Positions 49,907 through 58,712 are shown, counted from the stretch's first letter. The stretch: 64,000 bases of DNA from Nocardioides daejeonensis (GCF_003194585.1 NZ_QHKZ01000007.1:124001-188000), one strand, 5' to 3'. Numbers and translations: made by a program. The notes: generated by a model from the letters alone, not told the origin.

Positions 49907-50649
49907 TGGCGCACACGCTCGTCCTGCTCCGCCACGGCGAGAGCGAGTGGAACGCCAAGAACCTGTTCACCGGCTGGGTCGACGTGGCCCTCACCGAGAA
50001 GGGACGCGCCGAGGCGGTCCGCGGCGGCGAGCAGCTGAAGACGGCAGGCGTGCTGCCCGACATCGTGCACACCTCGCTGCTGCGCCGCGCGATCAACACC
50101 ACCGCGCTGGCCCTCGACGCCGCCGATCGTCACTGGATCCCGGTGAAGCGCTCCTGGCGTCTCAACGAGCGCCACTACGGCGCGCTGCAGGGCAAGGACA
50201 AGAAGCAGACTCTCGCCGAGTACGGCGAGGAGCAGTTCATGACCTGGCGACGCTCCTTCGACACCCCGCCGCCGCCCCTGGCCGACGACTCCGAGTGGTC
50301 CCAGGTCGGTGACCCCCGGTACGCCGGCCTCGGCGACGAGATGCCGCGCACCGAGTGCCTCAAGGACGTCATCGCGCGCTTCCTCCCCTACTGGGAGGGC
50401 GAGATCGTGCCCGACCTGAAGGCCGGCAAGACGGTCCTGGTCGCCGCCCACGGCAACAGCCTGCGCGCTCTGGTCAAGCACCTCGACCAGATCAGCGACG
50501 CCGACATCGCCGGCCTCAACATCCCCACCGGGATGCCGTTGGTCTACCAGCTCGACGACGAGCTGCGCCCCACCGTCCCCGGTGGCCGGTACCTCGACCC
50601 CGAGGCGGCAGCAGCAGCCGCGGCCGCGGTCGCCAACCAGGGCCGCTGA
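49906..50649 (+). CDS. gpmA: 2,3-bisphosphoglycerate-dependent phosphoglycerate mutase
   Basis: A 247-residue glycolytic phosphoglycerate mutase. The phosphohistidine motif LLRHGESEWNAKNLFTGW is at the N-terminus, RRAINTTALAL and NERHYGALQGKDK supply substrate contacts, and the second histidine is in VAAHGNSLRALVKHL. ATG 49906 is coupled to lpqE. In mycobacteria gpm1 lies next to senX3-regX3, as here except that phoU is interposed on the other strand. A large hairpin follows. Confidence 0.97.
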   Translation: MAHTLVLLRHGESEWNAKNLFTGWVDVALTEKGRAEAVRGGEQLKTAGVLPDIVHTSLLRRAINTTALALDAADRHWIPVKRSWRLNERHYGALQGKDKKQTLAEYGEEQFMTWRRSFDTPPPPLADDSEWSQVGDPRYAGLGDEMPRTECLKDVIARFLPYWEGEIVPDLKAGKTVLVAAHGNSLRALVKHLDQISDADIAGLNIPTGMPLVYQLDDELRPTVPGGRYLDPEAAAAAAAAVANQGR

Positions 50650-50663
50650 CCCACTTCCCAAGG

Positions 50664-50746
50664 CCCCCAACACCGATCGTCCCTAACAGATTCGTGGTCA
50701 GAACTCCTTTTGACCACGAATCTGTTAGGGACGATCCGGTTGGGGG
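50664..50746. terminator. Long perfect hairpin between gpmA and phoU
   Basis: Arms of 26 perfectly matched bases (50675-50700 and 50711-50736) enclose a 10-base loop; beyond a small internal mismatch the pairing continues for 8 bp (50664-50671 with 50739-50746). It fills the gap between convergent stops and should act as a bidirectional terminator, though it is far longer than needed for that. Confidence 0.85.
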
Positions 50747-50763
50747 GAGCGCCGAGGCCGGCG

Positions 50764-51414
50764 TCAGGGGGTGGGCGCGAGCTCGCCGGTGACGACGAAG
50801 ATGACCCGCCGAGCGACCGAGACCGCGTGGTCGGCGATCCGCTCGTAGTAGCGGCCGAGCAGGGCCAGATCGACGGCGGGCTCGACTCCGTGCGGCCACT
50901 CGGCACTGAGGAGCTCACGGAAGTTGGTCCGGCGGAGCTTGTCCATCGTCTCGTCGTCGGCCTCCAGCGCGTGCGCCTCCTCGACGTCGCGCTCCGCGAT
51001 CACCGAGGAGAGCTTGTGGCACATCTCCTGGGCCACCTCGGCCATCTGGGTGATCGTCGGCACCACGTCGTTCGGTACGGCGAGGCCCGGCACCCGGAGC
51101 CGGGCCACCTTCGCGATGTGCACGGAGAGGTCGCCCATCCGCTCGATCTCGGCCACCATGCGCAGCGCCGCCACGATCGTGCGCAGGTCGCCGGCGACCG
51201 GCTGCTGCAGCGACAGGAGGGAGAACGCGACGTCCTCGACGGCCTCCCGCTGACGGTCGATCGAGGCATCGCCCGAGATGACCTGCTCGGCGATCTCGCC
51301 GTCACCGGTCAACAGGGCCCGGGTAGCACGGCTGACGGCGACTTCGACCTCCTGGGCCATGGAGCCCAGGCTGGTGAAGAGGGAGTCGAGTTGGTCCATG
51401 TAAGCCTCACGCAT
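50764..51414 (-). CDS. phoU: Phosphate-signalling protein PhoU
   Basis: A 216-residue PhoU with the two three-helix bundles of the family; metal-binding E/DxxxD-type motifs are seen in RMVAEIERMGDLSVHIAK and YYERIADHAVSVARR. PhoU links the Pst phosphate transporter to the sensor kinase (here SenX3) and represses signalling when phosphate is ample. ATG 51414 has TACTGT (plus-strand 51422-51427) seven bases upstream, so the transcript is probably leaderless, and a Pho box lies about 26 bases above that hexamer. Confidence 0.95.
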   Translation of the reverse strand: MREAYMDQLDSLFTSLGSMAQEVEVAVSRATRALLTGDGEIAEQVISGDASIDRQREAVEDVAFSLLSLQQPVAGDLRTIVAALRMVAEIERMGDLSVHIAKVARLRVPGLAVPNDVVPTITQMAEVAQEMCHKLSSVIAERDVEEAHALEADDETMDKLRRTNFRELLSAEWPHGVEPAVDLALLGRYYERIADHAVSVARRVIFVVTGELAPTP

Positions 51415-51453
51415 GGTCGCGACAGTAGGCGGCACAGATGGCCGACAGGTGCA

Positions 51454-51475
51454 GTGGCGTGAACGGGCGGTGAAC
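51454..51475 (-). promoter_or_regulatory. Pho box (two 11-bp direct repeats) upstream of phoU
   Basis: On the minus strand two contiguous 11-base units, GTTCACCGCCC and GTTCACGCCAC (51475-51465 and 51464-51454), fit the direct-repeat unit bound by PhoP/RegX3-type regulators in actinobacteria. They lie 40 bases upstream of phoU and 60 upstream of senX3, so RegX3 probably controls this divergent promoter. Confidence 0.75.
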
Positions 51476-51535
51476 AGACGGTAGTCACACTCAGGCACGG
51501 CCAACAGCAGGTGAATCCCTGCGTACGATCAGGGC

Positions 51536-52714
51536 GTGACCCTGACCGAGACCCTGCTGGTGGCACTGCTGTCGGTGGTGCTCGTCGGCGGCGTCTACGG
51601 CGCCTTCCTGGTGAGCGAGCGGCAGCAGCGCAAGATCCCGGAGGTCGAGGAGGCGGCGGTCCCCGAGCAGGTGGCCGCGGTCCTCTCGGTGCTCCGCTCC
51701 TCCGCGGTGATCGTCGACGACACCGACACGGTGCTGAAGGCGAGCGCGCCGGCGTACGCACTGGGGCTGGTCCGGGGCACCGAGATCCTCGTCGACGAGC
51801 TGCGCGCGGTCATCCATCAGGTCCGCCGGGACGGTCAGATCCGTGAGCTCGAGCTGACCCTGGAGCGACCGTCCTCGCAGATCCCCCGCCACGTGCAGGC
51901 CCGCATCGCGCCGCTGGGCGCGCGTCAGGTGCTCGCCCTCCTCGAGGATCGCACCAAGGAGCGTCGCGTCGAGGCCGTCCGGCGGGACTTCGTGGCCAAC
52001 GTCAGCCACGAGCTCAAGACGCCGGTCGGGGCGATCCGCCTGCTCGCCGAGGCGGTCCACGACGCCAGCGACGATCCCGAGGCCGTGCAGCGTTTCGCCG
52101 GGCGCATGGTGAAGGAGAGCGAGCGACTCGCCCGCCTGGTGCAGCAGATCATCGAGCTCTCCCGGCTGCAGTCCGACGACCCCCTGGAGGAGTCGGAGCC
52201 GCTGGACCTCGACGAGGTGGTGACCACCGCCATCGACACGGTGGCCATCGACGCCGCCGCACGCGAGATGAACGTCGTCGCCTCCGGTGAGCACGGGCTG
52301 CGCGTGCTGGGCGGACGCGAGCAGGTCACGGTGGCGATCGGCAACCTGATCGCCAACGCGGTCACCTACTCGCGCACCGGGACGGCAGTGCTCGTCAACA
52401 CCCGCGTCGTCGACGACATGGTCGAGATCGCCGTCACCGACCAGGGCATCGGCATCCCGCCGGTCGAGCTGGAGCGGATCTTCGAGCGCTTTTACCGGGT
52501 CGACCCCGCCCGCCACCGGTCCACCGGCGGCACCGGCCTCGGCCTCTCCATCGTCAAGCACGTCGCCGCCACGCACGGCGGCGAGATCCGGGTCTGGTCG
52601 GTCGAGGGTCAGGGCTCGACCTTCACGCTCTCCCTTCCCGTGGCGCCGCGGTCCGGCGCCGAGCCGAGCGCGGTCGACAGCGACCCGCGCCCCAACAAGG
52701 AGGAACGCCCGTGA
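51536..52714 (+). CDS. senX3: Sensor histidine kinase SenX3 (PhoR-like)
   Basis: A 392-residue membrane sensor kinase. One N-terminal helix (about 5-27) is followed by a PAS-like region, the dimerisation/phosphoacceptor domain with His158 in NVSHELKTP, and the ATPase domain: N box NLIANAVTYS, G1 DQGIGIP, F box RFYRVD, G2 GGTGLGLSIV. With RegX3 it senses phosphate limitation. GTG 51536 follows TACGAT (51524-51529) by six bases, a leaderless start. Its stop overlaps the regX3 start (GTGA). Confidence 0.96.
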   Translation: MTLTETLLVALLSVVLVGGVYGAFLVSERQQRKIPEVEEAAVPEQVAAVLSVLRSSAVIVDDTDTVLKASAPAYALGLVRGTEILVDELRAVIHQVRRDGQIRELELTLERPSSQIPRHVQARIAPLGARQVLALLEDRTKERRVEAVRRDFVANVSHELKTPVGAIRLLAEAVHDASDDPEAVQRFAGRMVKESERLARLVQQIIELSRLQSDDPLEESEPLDLDEVVTTAIDTVAIDAAAREMNVVASGEHGLRVLGGREQVTVAIGNLIANAVTYSRTGTAVLVNTRVVDDMVEIAVTDQGIGIPPVELERIFERFYRVDPARHRSTGGTGLGLSIVKHVAATHGGEIRVWSVEGQGSTFTLSLPVAPRSGAEPSAVDSDPRPNKEERP

Positions 52715-53391
52715 CACGGGTTCTGGTGGTCGAGGACGAAGAGAGCTACAGCGACGCCCTGTCGTTCCTGCTCCGCAAGGAAGGCTTCGAGGTGGCCCTG
52801 GCGGCCACCGGGCCCGAGGCCCTGGCCGAGTTCGACCGGTCGGGCGCTGACATCGTGCTGCTCGACCTGATGCTGCCGGGCCTGCCCGGCACCGAGGTGT
52901 GCCGACAGATCCGCTCCACCTCGAACGTGCCGGTGATCATGGTCAGCGCCAAGGACGACGAGGTCGACAAGGTCGTCGGTCTCGAGCTGGGCGCCGACGA
53001 CTACGTCACCAAGCCCTACTCGCCACGGGAGCTCGTCGCCCGGATCCGCGCCGTCCTGCGGCGGGGCGTGATGGACGACGGCGTCGACGACGGTGCACTC
53101 GAGGCGGGGCCGGTGCGCATGGACGTCGAACGCCACGTCGTCACGCTCGACGGCGTCGAGCAGAAGCTGCCGCTCAAGGAGTTCGAGCTCCTGGCGATGT
53201 TCCTGCGCAACCCCGGTCGGGTGCTCACCCGCGGGCAGCTGATCGACCGGGTCTGGGGGTCGGACTACGTCGGGGACACCAAGACCCTCGACGTGCACGT
53301 GAAGCGACTGCGGGCGAAGCTGGAGCCCGACCCGGCCAGTCCGACCTACCTGGTCACCGTGCGCGGCCTGGGCTACAAGCTCGACCTCTGA
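52711..53391 (+). CDS. regX3: Response regulator RegX3 (OmpR family)
   Basis: A 226-residue OmpR/PhoB-type regulator. The receiver has acidic residues in VVEDEESYS, the phosphoacceptor Asp52 in LLDLMLPG, and Lys102 in TKPYSP. The winged-helix domain ends with KTLDVHVKRLRAKLEPDP and TVRGLGYKLDL. It is coupled to senX3 by a four-base overlap and controls phosphate-starvation genes; the Pho box upstream of phoU/senX3 suggests autoregulation. Confidence 0.97.
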   Translation: MTRVLVVEDEESYSDALSFLLRKEGFEVALAATGPEALAEFDRSGADIVLLDLMLPGLPGTEVCRQIRSTSNVPVIMVSAKDDEVDKVVGLELGADDYVTKPYSPRELVARIRAVLRRGVMDDGVDDGALEAGPVRMDVERHVVTLDGVEQKLPLKEFELLAMFLRNPGRVLTRGQLIDRVWGSDYVGDTKTLDVHVKRLRAKLEPDPASPTYLVTVRGLGYKLDL

Positions 53392-53460
53392 TCCACGCCG
53401 CGACCCGGGAAGTGCTGGTCACTATCGCGGCGCGCAGCAGGCGAGACGGATCAGCGGTTC

Positions 53461-53486
53461 CCTAGAGTGACGGGTGTGACTCTAGG
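53461..53486. promoter_or_regulatory. CCTAGAGT inverted repeat over a leaderless-type promoter
   Basis: Perfect 8-base arms (53461-53468 and 53479-53486) with a 10-base spacer. The left arm contains TAGAGT, a -10-like hexamer placed seven bases before GTG 53476. A protein bound here would cover the promoter and start codon, so it may be an operator; alternatively a hairpin. Confidence 0.45.
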
Positions 53487-54732
53487 TGCCCGTCTTCCCG
53501 CCCTCGCCTTCGCCGGTGTCCTCACCGTGGCACCCCTCGCTCCGGTCGGCGGTACGCCGGCGCTTGCCGCGAACGCCGGCGACGCCCAGGTGCATCAGCA
53601 ACGCTGGGTAGGCGACCAGTTGAGCGTCGGCAAGCACCGGGGCACCGAGCTGCGCAAGGGAACGCTGCGGATCGCAACGCCGAGCGGCACCGAGAAGGTC
53701 CCCGACCCGTTCGGCAAGCACCCGGCTCGCAGCTACGACCGGGCCCGTTGGGTCTCCCCGTGGGCGCAGACCGGCTTCGCCGCGACCAACCTCGTGCCGA
53801 GCTGGAACGCCAAGGCCCGCGGGAAGACCCTGATCCGGGTGGAGATCCGGGTCGCCTCCGGGAGCAGCAAGGGCTCGTGGGACGAGGTCGCACTCTGGGG
53901 CTTCACCCCGAGCGGCGTCCGCCCGCACTCGGGCACCAGCCAGCCCGACGACCTCGCCCGGCTGGCCACCGACACCGTGCTGGCCAACTCCGGACGCACG
54001 TTCGACCGATGGCGGATGCGCGTCACCCTCCTGCGCCCGACCGGTACCCAGCGCACGCCCAGCATCGCCTCGCTGGGAGCGGTGGCCGCCGACCGGACCA
54101 CCGTGAGCAAGCCGGTGAGTCGCACCACGATGAAGAAGAACGAGCAGCTCGACCTGCCGTCGTACTCGCAGATGGTGCACGCCGGGCATCACCCGGAGTG
54201 GGGCGGCGGCGGTGAGGCCTGGTGCTCACCCACCTCCATGGCGATGGTCGTGGCCGGTTTCGGCCGGGGCCCCAAGGCGTCGGCACTCACCTGGGAGAAG
54301 GGCACGGATCCCCGGGTCGACCATGCCGCGCGGCACACCTACGACCATCGCTACCGCGGCACCGGCAACTGGCCCTTCACCACGGCGTACGCCGGCAACT
54401 ACGGCCTCGACGCCTTCGTCACCCGGCTCCGCGATCTCCGCGACGCCGAGAAGATCGTGCGCAAGGGCATCCCGGTCGTGGTCTCGATCAAGTTCGGGCG
54501 CGGAGAGCTCGACGGAGCGCCGATCTCCTCGACCAACGGCCACCTGTTGGTGATCAGCGGATTCACCGCGACCGGGCAGGTGCTGGTGCACGACCCGGCA
54601 GGCAGGACGAACGCCGCGGTGCGTCGTACCTATGACCGGGCCCAGTTCGAGCGGGCCTGGCTGGGTGGATCCGGCGGGATCGCCTACCTGGTGCACCCGA
54701 CCGACCTGCCGCTGCCCAAGAGATTCCGCTGA
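53476..54732 (+). CDS. Secreted C39-family peptidase-like protein
   Basis: A 418-residue exported protein: signal peptide (LGARLPALAFAGVLTVAPLAPV...ALA), an N-terminal beta-rich domain of about 180 residues of unknown type, and a C-terminal papain-like C39-type domain with the catalytic Cys in GEAWCSPTSMAMV, His in NGHLLVISGF and Asp in VLVHDPAGR. It probably cleaves peptides or cell-wall material outside the cell. GTG 53476 is preferred because TAGAGT lies seven bases before it (leaderless); an in-frame GTG at 53467 would add three residues. It follows regX3 by 84 bases with its own promoter. Confidence 0.85.
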   Translation: MTLGARLPALAFAGVLTVAPLAPVGGTPALAANAGDAQVHQQRWVGDQLSVGKHRGTELRKGTLRIATPSGTEKVPDPFGKHPARSYDRARWVSPWAQTGFAATNLVPSWNAKARGKTLIRVEIRVASGSSKGSWDEVALWGFTPSGVRPHSGTSQPDDLARLATDTVLANSGRTFDRWRMRVTLLRPTGTQRTPSIASLGAVAADRTTVSKPVSRTTMKKNEQLDLPSYSQMVHAGHHPEWGGGGEAWCSPTSMAMVVAGFGRGPKASALTWEKGTDPRVDHAARHTYDHRYRGTGNWPFTTAYAGNYGLDAFVTRLRDLRDAEKIVRKGIPVVVSIKFGRGELDGAPISSTNGHLLVISGFTATGQVLVHDPAGRTNAAVRRTYDRAQFERAWLGGSGGIAYLVHPTDLPLPKRFR

Positions 54733-54750
54733 CCGCCGCTCGGGCAGAGC

Positions 54751-55248
54751 TCAGGACTGCTCGAGCCAGCCCCGGAACGCCTCGAGGTTCTTCGTCGACT
54801 CACCACGCGCGATCCGCCACTCCCACTCCTTGCGGATCGAGGTGGCGAAGCCCAGCTCGAGCAGGGTGTTGAACGACTCGTCGGCCGTGGCCAGCACGGT
54901 GCCCAGGATCCGGTCGAGGGCATCGTCGGTAGCGGCCGACGCCAGCGGTAGCCGACCGTCCAGGTAGATGTCGCCGTGGTGGTCGACCGCGAACGCGACG
55001 CCGAAGAGGCGGAGGTTCTTCTCCAAGAGCCACCGGTAGACGCCCTGGTGGTTCTCGTCGGGGTTGCGGCAGACGAACGCGTGAACGCCCAGCGCATGCG
55101 GGCCGATGTCGAGCCGGACCGGCGTCTGCAGCTTGCGCTCGCCCGGGAGCGAGAAGGAGAACATCCCCTCCGCGGTCTCCTCGTGGTCGAGCTCGTTGGC
55201 TTCCAGCCACTGCCGGACCGCCTGCCGTGCAGCCTCGGTCTCAGACAC
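54751..55248 (-). CDS. YbjN-domain protein
   Basis: A 165-residue YbjN-domain protein, a fold related to type III secretion chaperones; a gene of this family follows mshA in mycobacteria too. Characteristic stretches: VRQWLEANELDHEE at the start, LDIGPHALGVHAFVCRNPDENHQGVYRWLLEKN in the middle and FNTLLELGFATSIRKEWEW near the end. GTG 55248 overlaps the mshA stop by eight bases, so the two are co-translated. Function unknown; the position suggests a link to mycothiol synthesis or simply a conserved operon. Confidence 0.88.
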   Translation of the reverse strand: MSETEAARQAVRQWLEANELDHEETAEGMFSFSLPGERKLQTPVRLDIGPHALGVHAFVCRNPDENHQGVYRWLLEKNLRLFGVAFAVDHHGDIYLDGRLPLASAATDDALDRILGTVLATADESFNTLLELGFATSIRKEWEWRIARGESTKNLEAFRGWLEQS

Positions 55249-56500
55249 CCGCAGTCTCCTCTCGCAGCAGTCGAGCCGCCTTCGCGTAGACCTCCAGGGT
55301 CGCCTCGGCGGTGCGCTCCCAGGAGAACTCCCGAGCCTGCACCAGAGCCCCGGCGGCCAGGCGCTGACGCAGCTCGTCGTCGGCAAGCAGCGAGCGGATC
55401 GCTGCCGCCCAGTCCCGGGGCTCGTGGGTCTCCACCAGCAGTCCGGACCGCCCGTCGCGCACGACCGTCGTAAGACCGCCGACCGCCGCCGCGATCACCG
55501 GCGTGCCGGTCGCCTGTGCCTCGACGGCCACCAGACCGAAGGACTCGTTGTGCGAGGGCACGGCGACCAGGGTCGCAGCCGCACACCACCGGGCCAGCTC
55601 GTCCTGGCTGACCGGGGGCACGAAGCGAACCACGTCGTCGATGCCCAGCTCGACCGCGAGATCGGCCAGTGCTGTCGGGTGCTCCAGCCCCGATCCGGAG
55701 GGCCCGCCCACGACAGGCACCACGACCCGGGAACGCAGCGCCGGCTCCTCGGCCAGCAGCACGGCGACCGCGCGCAGCAGCACGTCGGGCGCCTTGAGCG
55801 GCTGGATGCGCCCGGCGAAGAGCAGCACGTGCGCGTCGTCGGGCAGGCCGAGCTCACGGCGTACGTCGGCACGCGGCTGCGGACAGAACCGGGCGAGATC
55901 GACACCCGGGTGCACGACCTCCACCCGGTCGGGAGCCGCGTCGTAGAGGTTGATCAGCTGCTTCGCCTCGAGATCGGTGTTGGCGATGAGGGCGTCGGCG
56001 GCAGCCACCACCTGCTCCTCGCCCAGCACCCGGGCCGCGGGCTCGGGGGTGTCACCGTGGGCCAGCGCCTCGTTCTTCACCTTCGCCATGGTGTGCATCG
56101 AGTGGACGAGCGGCACCCCCCAGCGGTCACGGGCCAACGCGCCGACCTGGCCGGAGAGCCAGTAGTGGGAGTGCACCGCGTCGTAGTGGCCGGGCAGCAG
56201 CCCTGCCTCGGTGCGCAGCACCTCGCGGGCGAAGACGCACATCTGACCGGGCAGCTCGGCCTTGGAGAGTCCTTCGAAGGGGCCGGCGGCGACATGGCGC
56301 ACCAGGATCCCGTCGTCGACGCGGACGACCGGGTCGAGTCGGGAGGAGGTGGCCCGGGTGAAGATGTCGACCTCGATGCCGCGGCCAGCCAACCGCCGGG
56401 AGAGCTCGAGGACATAGACGTTCATGCCGCCCGCATCCCCCGTGCCGGGTTGGTCGAGGGGTGAGGTGTGCAGGCTGATCATCGCCACCCGCTTCGTCAC
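55241..56500 (-). CDS. mshA: D-inositol-3-phosphate glycosyltransferase (mycothiol synthesis)
   Basis: A 419-residue GT4 glycosyltransferase, the first enzyme of mycothiol synthesis (UDP-GlcNAc plus inositol 3-phosphate). Diagnostic stretches: ISLHTSPLDQPGTGDAGGMNVYVLELSRRL, VAGPFEGL-like AAGPFEGLSK, HSHYWLSGQVGALARDRWGVPLVHSMHT, VVHPGVDLARFCP, GRIQPLKAPDVLLRA and PSHNESFGLVAVEAQATGTPVIA. GTG 56500 is chosen from the family start. Its presence confirms an actinomycete that uses mycothiol as low-molecular-weight thiol. Confidence 0.96.
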   Translation of the reverse strand: MTKRVAMISLHTSPLDQPGTGDAGGMNVYVLELSRRLAGRGIEVDIFTRATSSRLDPVVRVDDGILVRHVAAGPFEGLSKAELPGQMCVFAREVLRTEAGLLPGHYDAVHSHYWLSGQVGALARDRWGVPLVHSMHTMAKVKNEALAHGDTPEPAARVLGEEQVVAAADALIANTDLEAKQLINLYDAAPDRVEVVHPGVDLARFCPQPRADVRRELGLPDDAHVLLFAGRIQPLKAPDVLLRAVAVLLAEEPALRSRVVVPVVGGPSGSGLEHPTALADLAVELGIDDVVRFVPPVSQDELARWCAAATLVAVPSHNESFGLVAVEAQATGTPVIAAAVGGLTTVVRDGRSGLLVETHEPRDWAAAIRSLLADDELRQRLAAGALVQAREFSWERTAEATLEVYAKAARLLREETAGV

Positions 56501-56590
56501 GCGCTCGCCTCCTGCCGCTCCGCCGACTCTGCCAACCACTGGCCCACCGGGGGCAACCCGGCGCGCTTGCCGAGTATTCCGCGCGCCCTC

Positions 56591-57004
56591 TCAGCGGGCG
56601 TGGGCGCCCTTGCGGCGGGAGCGGTGCGTGGGCTGCGGCGTACGCGGCGACGGCACGTGCACTCCATGGTCCCGCGGGTCCGGACCGCGGCGCACGAGCG
56701 CGACCACACCGGCAAGCAGGAAGCCGGCCAGACCGGCGATACCCACCACGACGGCGAGCCGGTCCTGACCGAACTCCGCCTCGCCGGCGAACCAGACCGC
56801 CAGCGCCAGCAGGGCAGCCCCCAGGCCCACGACCGTCCGCAGCCACCAGGGCGCGGTCGGCACCACGCGCAGTCCGAGCAGGCCCGCCACCACGGCCAAC
56901 AGGACCAGCGCCGCCCAACTCGCGGCGTCCGGGAGCACGCCGCGGCCCACGGCGAGAAGAGTCCCACTTCCGATCACTCCACCGAGAACGGTGATCGTTC
57001 GCAT
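56591..57004 (-). CDS. Small membrane protein, unknown
   Basis: A 137-residue protein with about four hydrophobic segments (near 1-20, 27-45, 50-67, 73-96), a short basic loop, and a hydrophilic C-terminus rich in Pro, His and Arg. No family is recognised. ATG 57004 has an AAAGGTG site upstream. It lies 90 bases before mshA on the same strand and may share its transcript. It was selected over the overlapping frames because of the clear membrane pattern and high third-position GC. Confidence 0.6.
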   Translation of the reverse strand: MRTITVLGGVIGSGTLLAVGRGVLPDAASWAALVLLAVVAGLLGLRVVPTAPWWLRTVVGLGAALLALAVWFAGEAEFGQDRLAVVVGIAGLAGFLLAGVVALVRRGPDPRDHGVHVPSPRTPQPTHRSRRKGAHAR

Positions 57005-57137
57005 CTGCACACCTTTCGCAATCGCCCGTAGTCTGCCCCGTGTCTGCACCGGGTCGCCACCCCGTGTCCGGCAGTCGTCGCCCGGCCAGGCGTCCGCGGC
57101 TGAGGGCACTGCGATCCCGTACGGCACACTGGCGGTC

Positions 57138-57881
57138 ATGAGCACTGCACCCGTCGCCGTCGTCACCGGAGCCTCCAGCGGGATCGGCGCCGCCACCGCC
57201 CGCGCCCTCTCCCGCGACGGGTATCGGGTTGTCTGCGCGGCCCGGCGCGAGGAGCGGATCGTCGCCCTCGCGGACGAGATCGGCGGCGTCGCGGTCACCT
57301 GCGACGTGACCGACCCCGCTTCGGTGGCCGAGCTTGCCGAGGCGGTCGGCCCGGAGCTGGCCGTGCTGGTCAACAACGCCGGTGGCGCGTTCGGGCTCGA
57401 GCCGATCGAATCCGCGGACCCGGCACTGTGGCGCCGCATGTACGACGTCAACGTGCTCGGGGTCCTGCACGTCACCCAGGCGCTGCTCCCGGCACTGCGC
57501 GCCAGCGGCGACGGGCTCGTGGTCACCGTGACCTCGACCGCCGCGCGCAACGCCTACGAGGGCGGTGCCGGCTACACGGCCGCGAAGCACGGCGCGCGGA
57601 TGGTCTCGGAGACTCTGCGCCTGGAGCTCTGCGGCGAGCCGATCCGGATCACCGACGTCGCGCCCGGGATGGTGCACACCGAGGAGTTCTCCACGGTGCG
57701 CTTCGGCGGCGACCAGGAGCGTGCGGACGCCGTGTACGCCGGAGTGCCCGATCCGCTGGTTGCCGAGGACGTCGCCGAGGCGATCGCCTGGGTGGCCAGC
57801 CGACCGGCCCACGTCAACATCGACGAGCTCGTGATCAAGCCGCGCGCCCAGGCCGCGCAGCACAAGGTGCACCGGATCTGA
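57138..57881 (+). CDS. Short-chain dehydrogenase (SDR), YdfG-like
   Basis: A 247-residue classical SDR. Cofactor motif VTGASSGIGAATARAL (TGxxxGxG), NNAG in LVNNAGGAFG, catalytic Ser in VTVTSTAARN and the YxxxK pair in GGAGYTAAKHGARM are all present; the Arg in AARREER after the second strand suggests NADP(H). It resembles serine/3-hydroxy acid dehydrogenases of the YdfG group, but the substrate is uncertain. ATG 57138; divergent from the small membrane protein gene. Confidence 0.9.
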   Translation: MSTAPVAVVTGASSGIGAATARALSRDGYRVVCAARREERIVALADEIGGVAVTCDVTDPASVAELAEAVGPELAVLVNNAGGAFGLEPIESADPALWRRMYDVNVLGVLHVTQALLPALRASGDGLVVTVTSTAARNAYEGGAGYTAAKHGARMVSETLRLELCGEPIRITDVAPGMVHTEEFSTVRFGGDQERADAVYAGVPDPLVAEDVAEAIAWVASRPAHVNIDELVIKPRAQAAQHKVHRI

Positions 57882-57958
57882 CCCGTCGTTCCAGCCAACG
57901 GCACGGCAGTGCGCACCTCTCCGCCCCAACCGCGCAGATCCATGTCAGACTGCCCCGC

Positions 57959-58648
57959 GTGAAGACAATCGGACTGATCGGCGGCATGAGCTGGGAATCC
58001 AGCTCGGTCTACTACCGGGACCTCAACCAGGGGGTCGAGCAACGACTCGGCGGGCTCTCCTCCGCCAAGGTCGTGATGAGTTCCGTCGACTTCGCCGAGG
58101 TCACCGCCCTGCAGGAGCAGGAGGACTGGGAGTCCGTCGCGGAGATCCTGGCCGAGGCGGCCCGCTCGGTCGAGCGCGCGGGCGCGGACTTCCTGATGCT
58201 CTGCACCACCACCTTCCACCGGGTCGCCGAGCAGGTCGAGGCAGCGATCGACATCCCGCTGCTGCACCTGGCCGACGTCGTCGCGGCGGCCTGCAAGGAG
58301 CACCGGATCGAGTCGGTCGCCCTGATCGGCACCACGTTCGCGATGTCGCGCACGTTCTTCACCGACCGGATCGCCAGTCACGGCCTCGAGGTGGTCGTGC
58401 CCGCCGCCGATCGCCACGACGAGCTCAACACGATCATCTACGACGAGCTGGTGCACGGGAAGGTCACCGACGCCTCACGCCGCAAGGTCACCAAGCTGAT
58501 CGAGGAGCTGTGGGACCAGGGCCCCGACGGCGTCATCCTCGGGTGCACCGAGCTCGAGTTGCTGGTCAAGCAGTCGGACGTCGAGGTGCCGCTGTTCCCC
58601 TGCACCTCGCTCCACGTCGCGGCGGCCCTGGACCGCGCTCTCGCCTGA
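57959..58648 (+). CDS. Aspartate/glutamate racemase family protein
   Basis: A 229-residue Asp/Glu racemase of the two-cysteine, cofactor-independent type. It opens with KTIGLIGGMSWESSSVYYRDLN, the aspartate racemase signature; the two catalytic cysteines are in MLCTTTFH and ILGCTELELL. The first loop has CTTT where many members have CNT, as in the YgeA-like broad-specificity amino acid racemases. GTG 57959. It follows the SDR gene by 77 bases and is followed by two hairpins. Confidence 0.9.
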   Translation: MKTIGLIGGMSWESSSVYYRDLNQGVEQRLGGLSSAKVVMSSVDFAEVTALQEQEDWESVAEILAEAARSVERAGADFLMLCTTTFHRVAEQVEAAIDIPLLHLADVVAAACKEHRIESVALIGTTFAMSRTFFTDRIASHGLEVVVPAADRHDELNTIIYDELVHGKVTDASRRKVTKLIEELWDQGPDGVILGCTELELLVKQSDVEVPLFPCTSLHVAAALDRALA

Positions 58649-58661
58649 TCCCTCCCGCCGT

Positions 58662-58700
58662 GCGGTAACGCGGCGTTGCCGACGTCTCCCGCGTTACCGC
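58662..58700. terminator. Hairpin downstream of the racemase gene
   Basis: GCGGTAACGCGG (58662-58673) pairs perfectly over 12 bp with 58689-58700, loop 15 bases. It is the first of two hairpins in the 90-base gap between convergent genes. Confidence 0.65.
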
Positions 58701-58712
58701 CCTGGCGACCAC

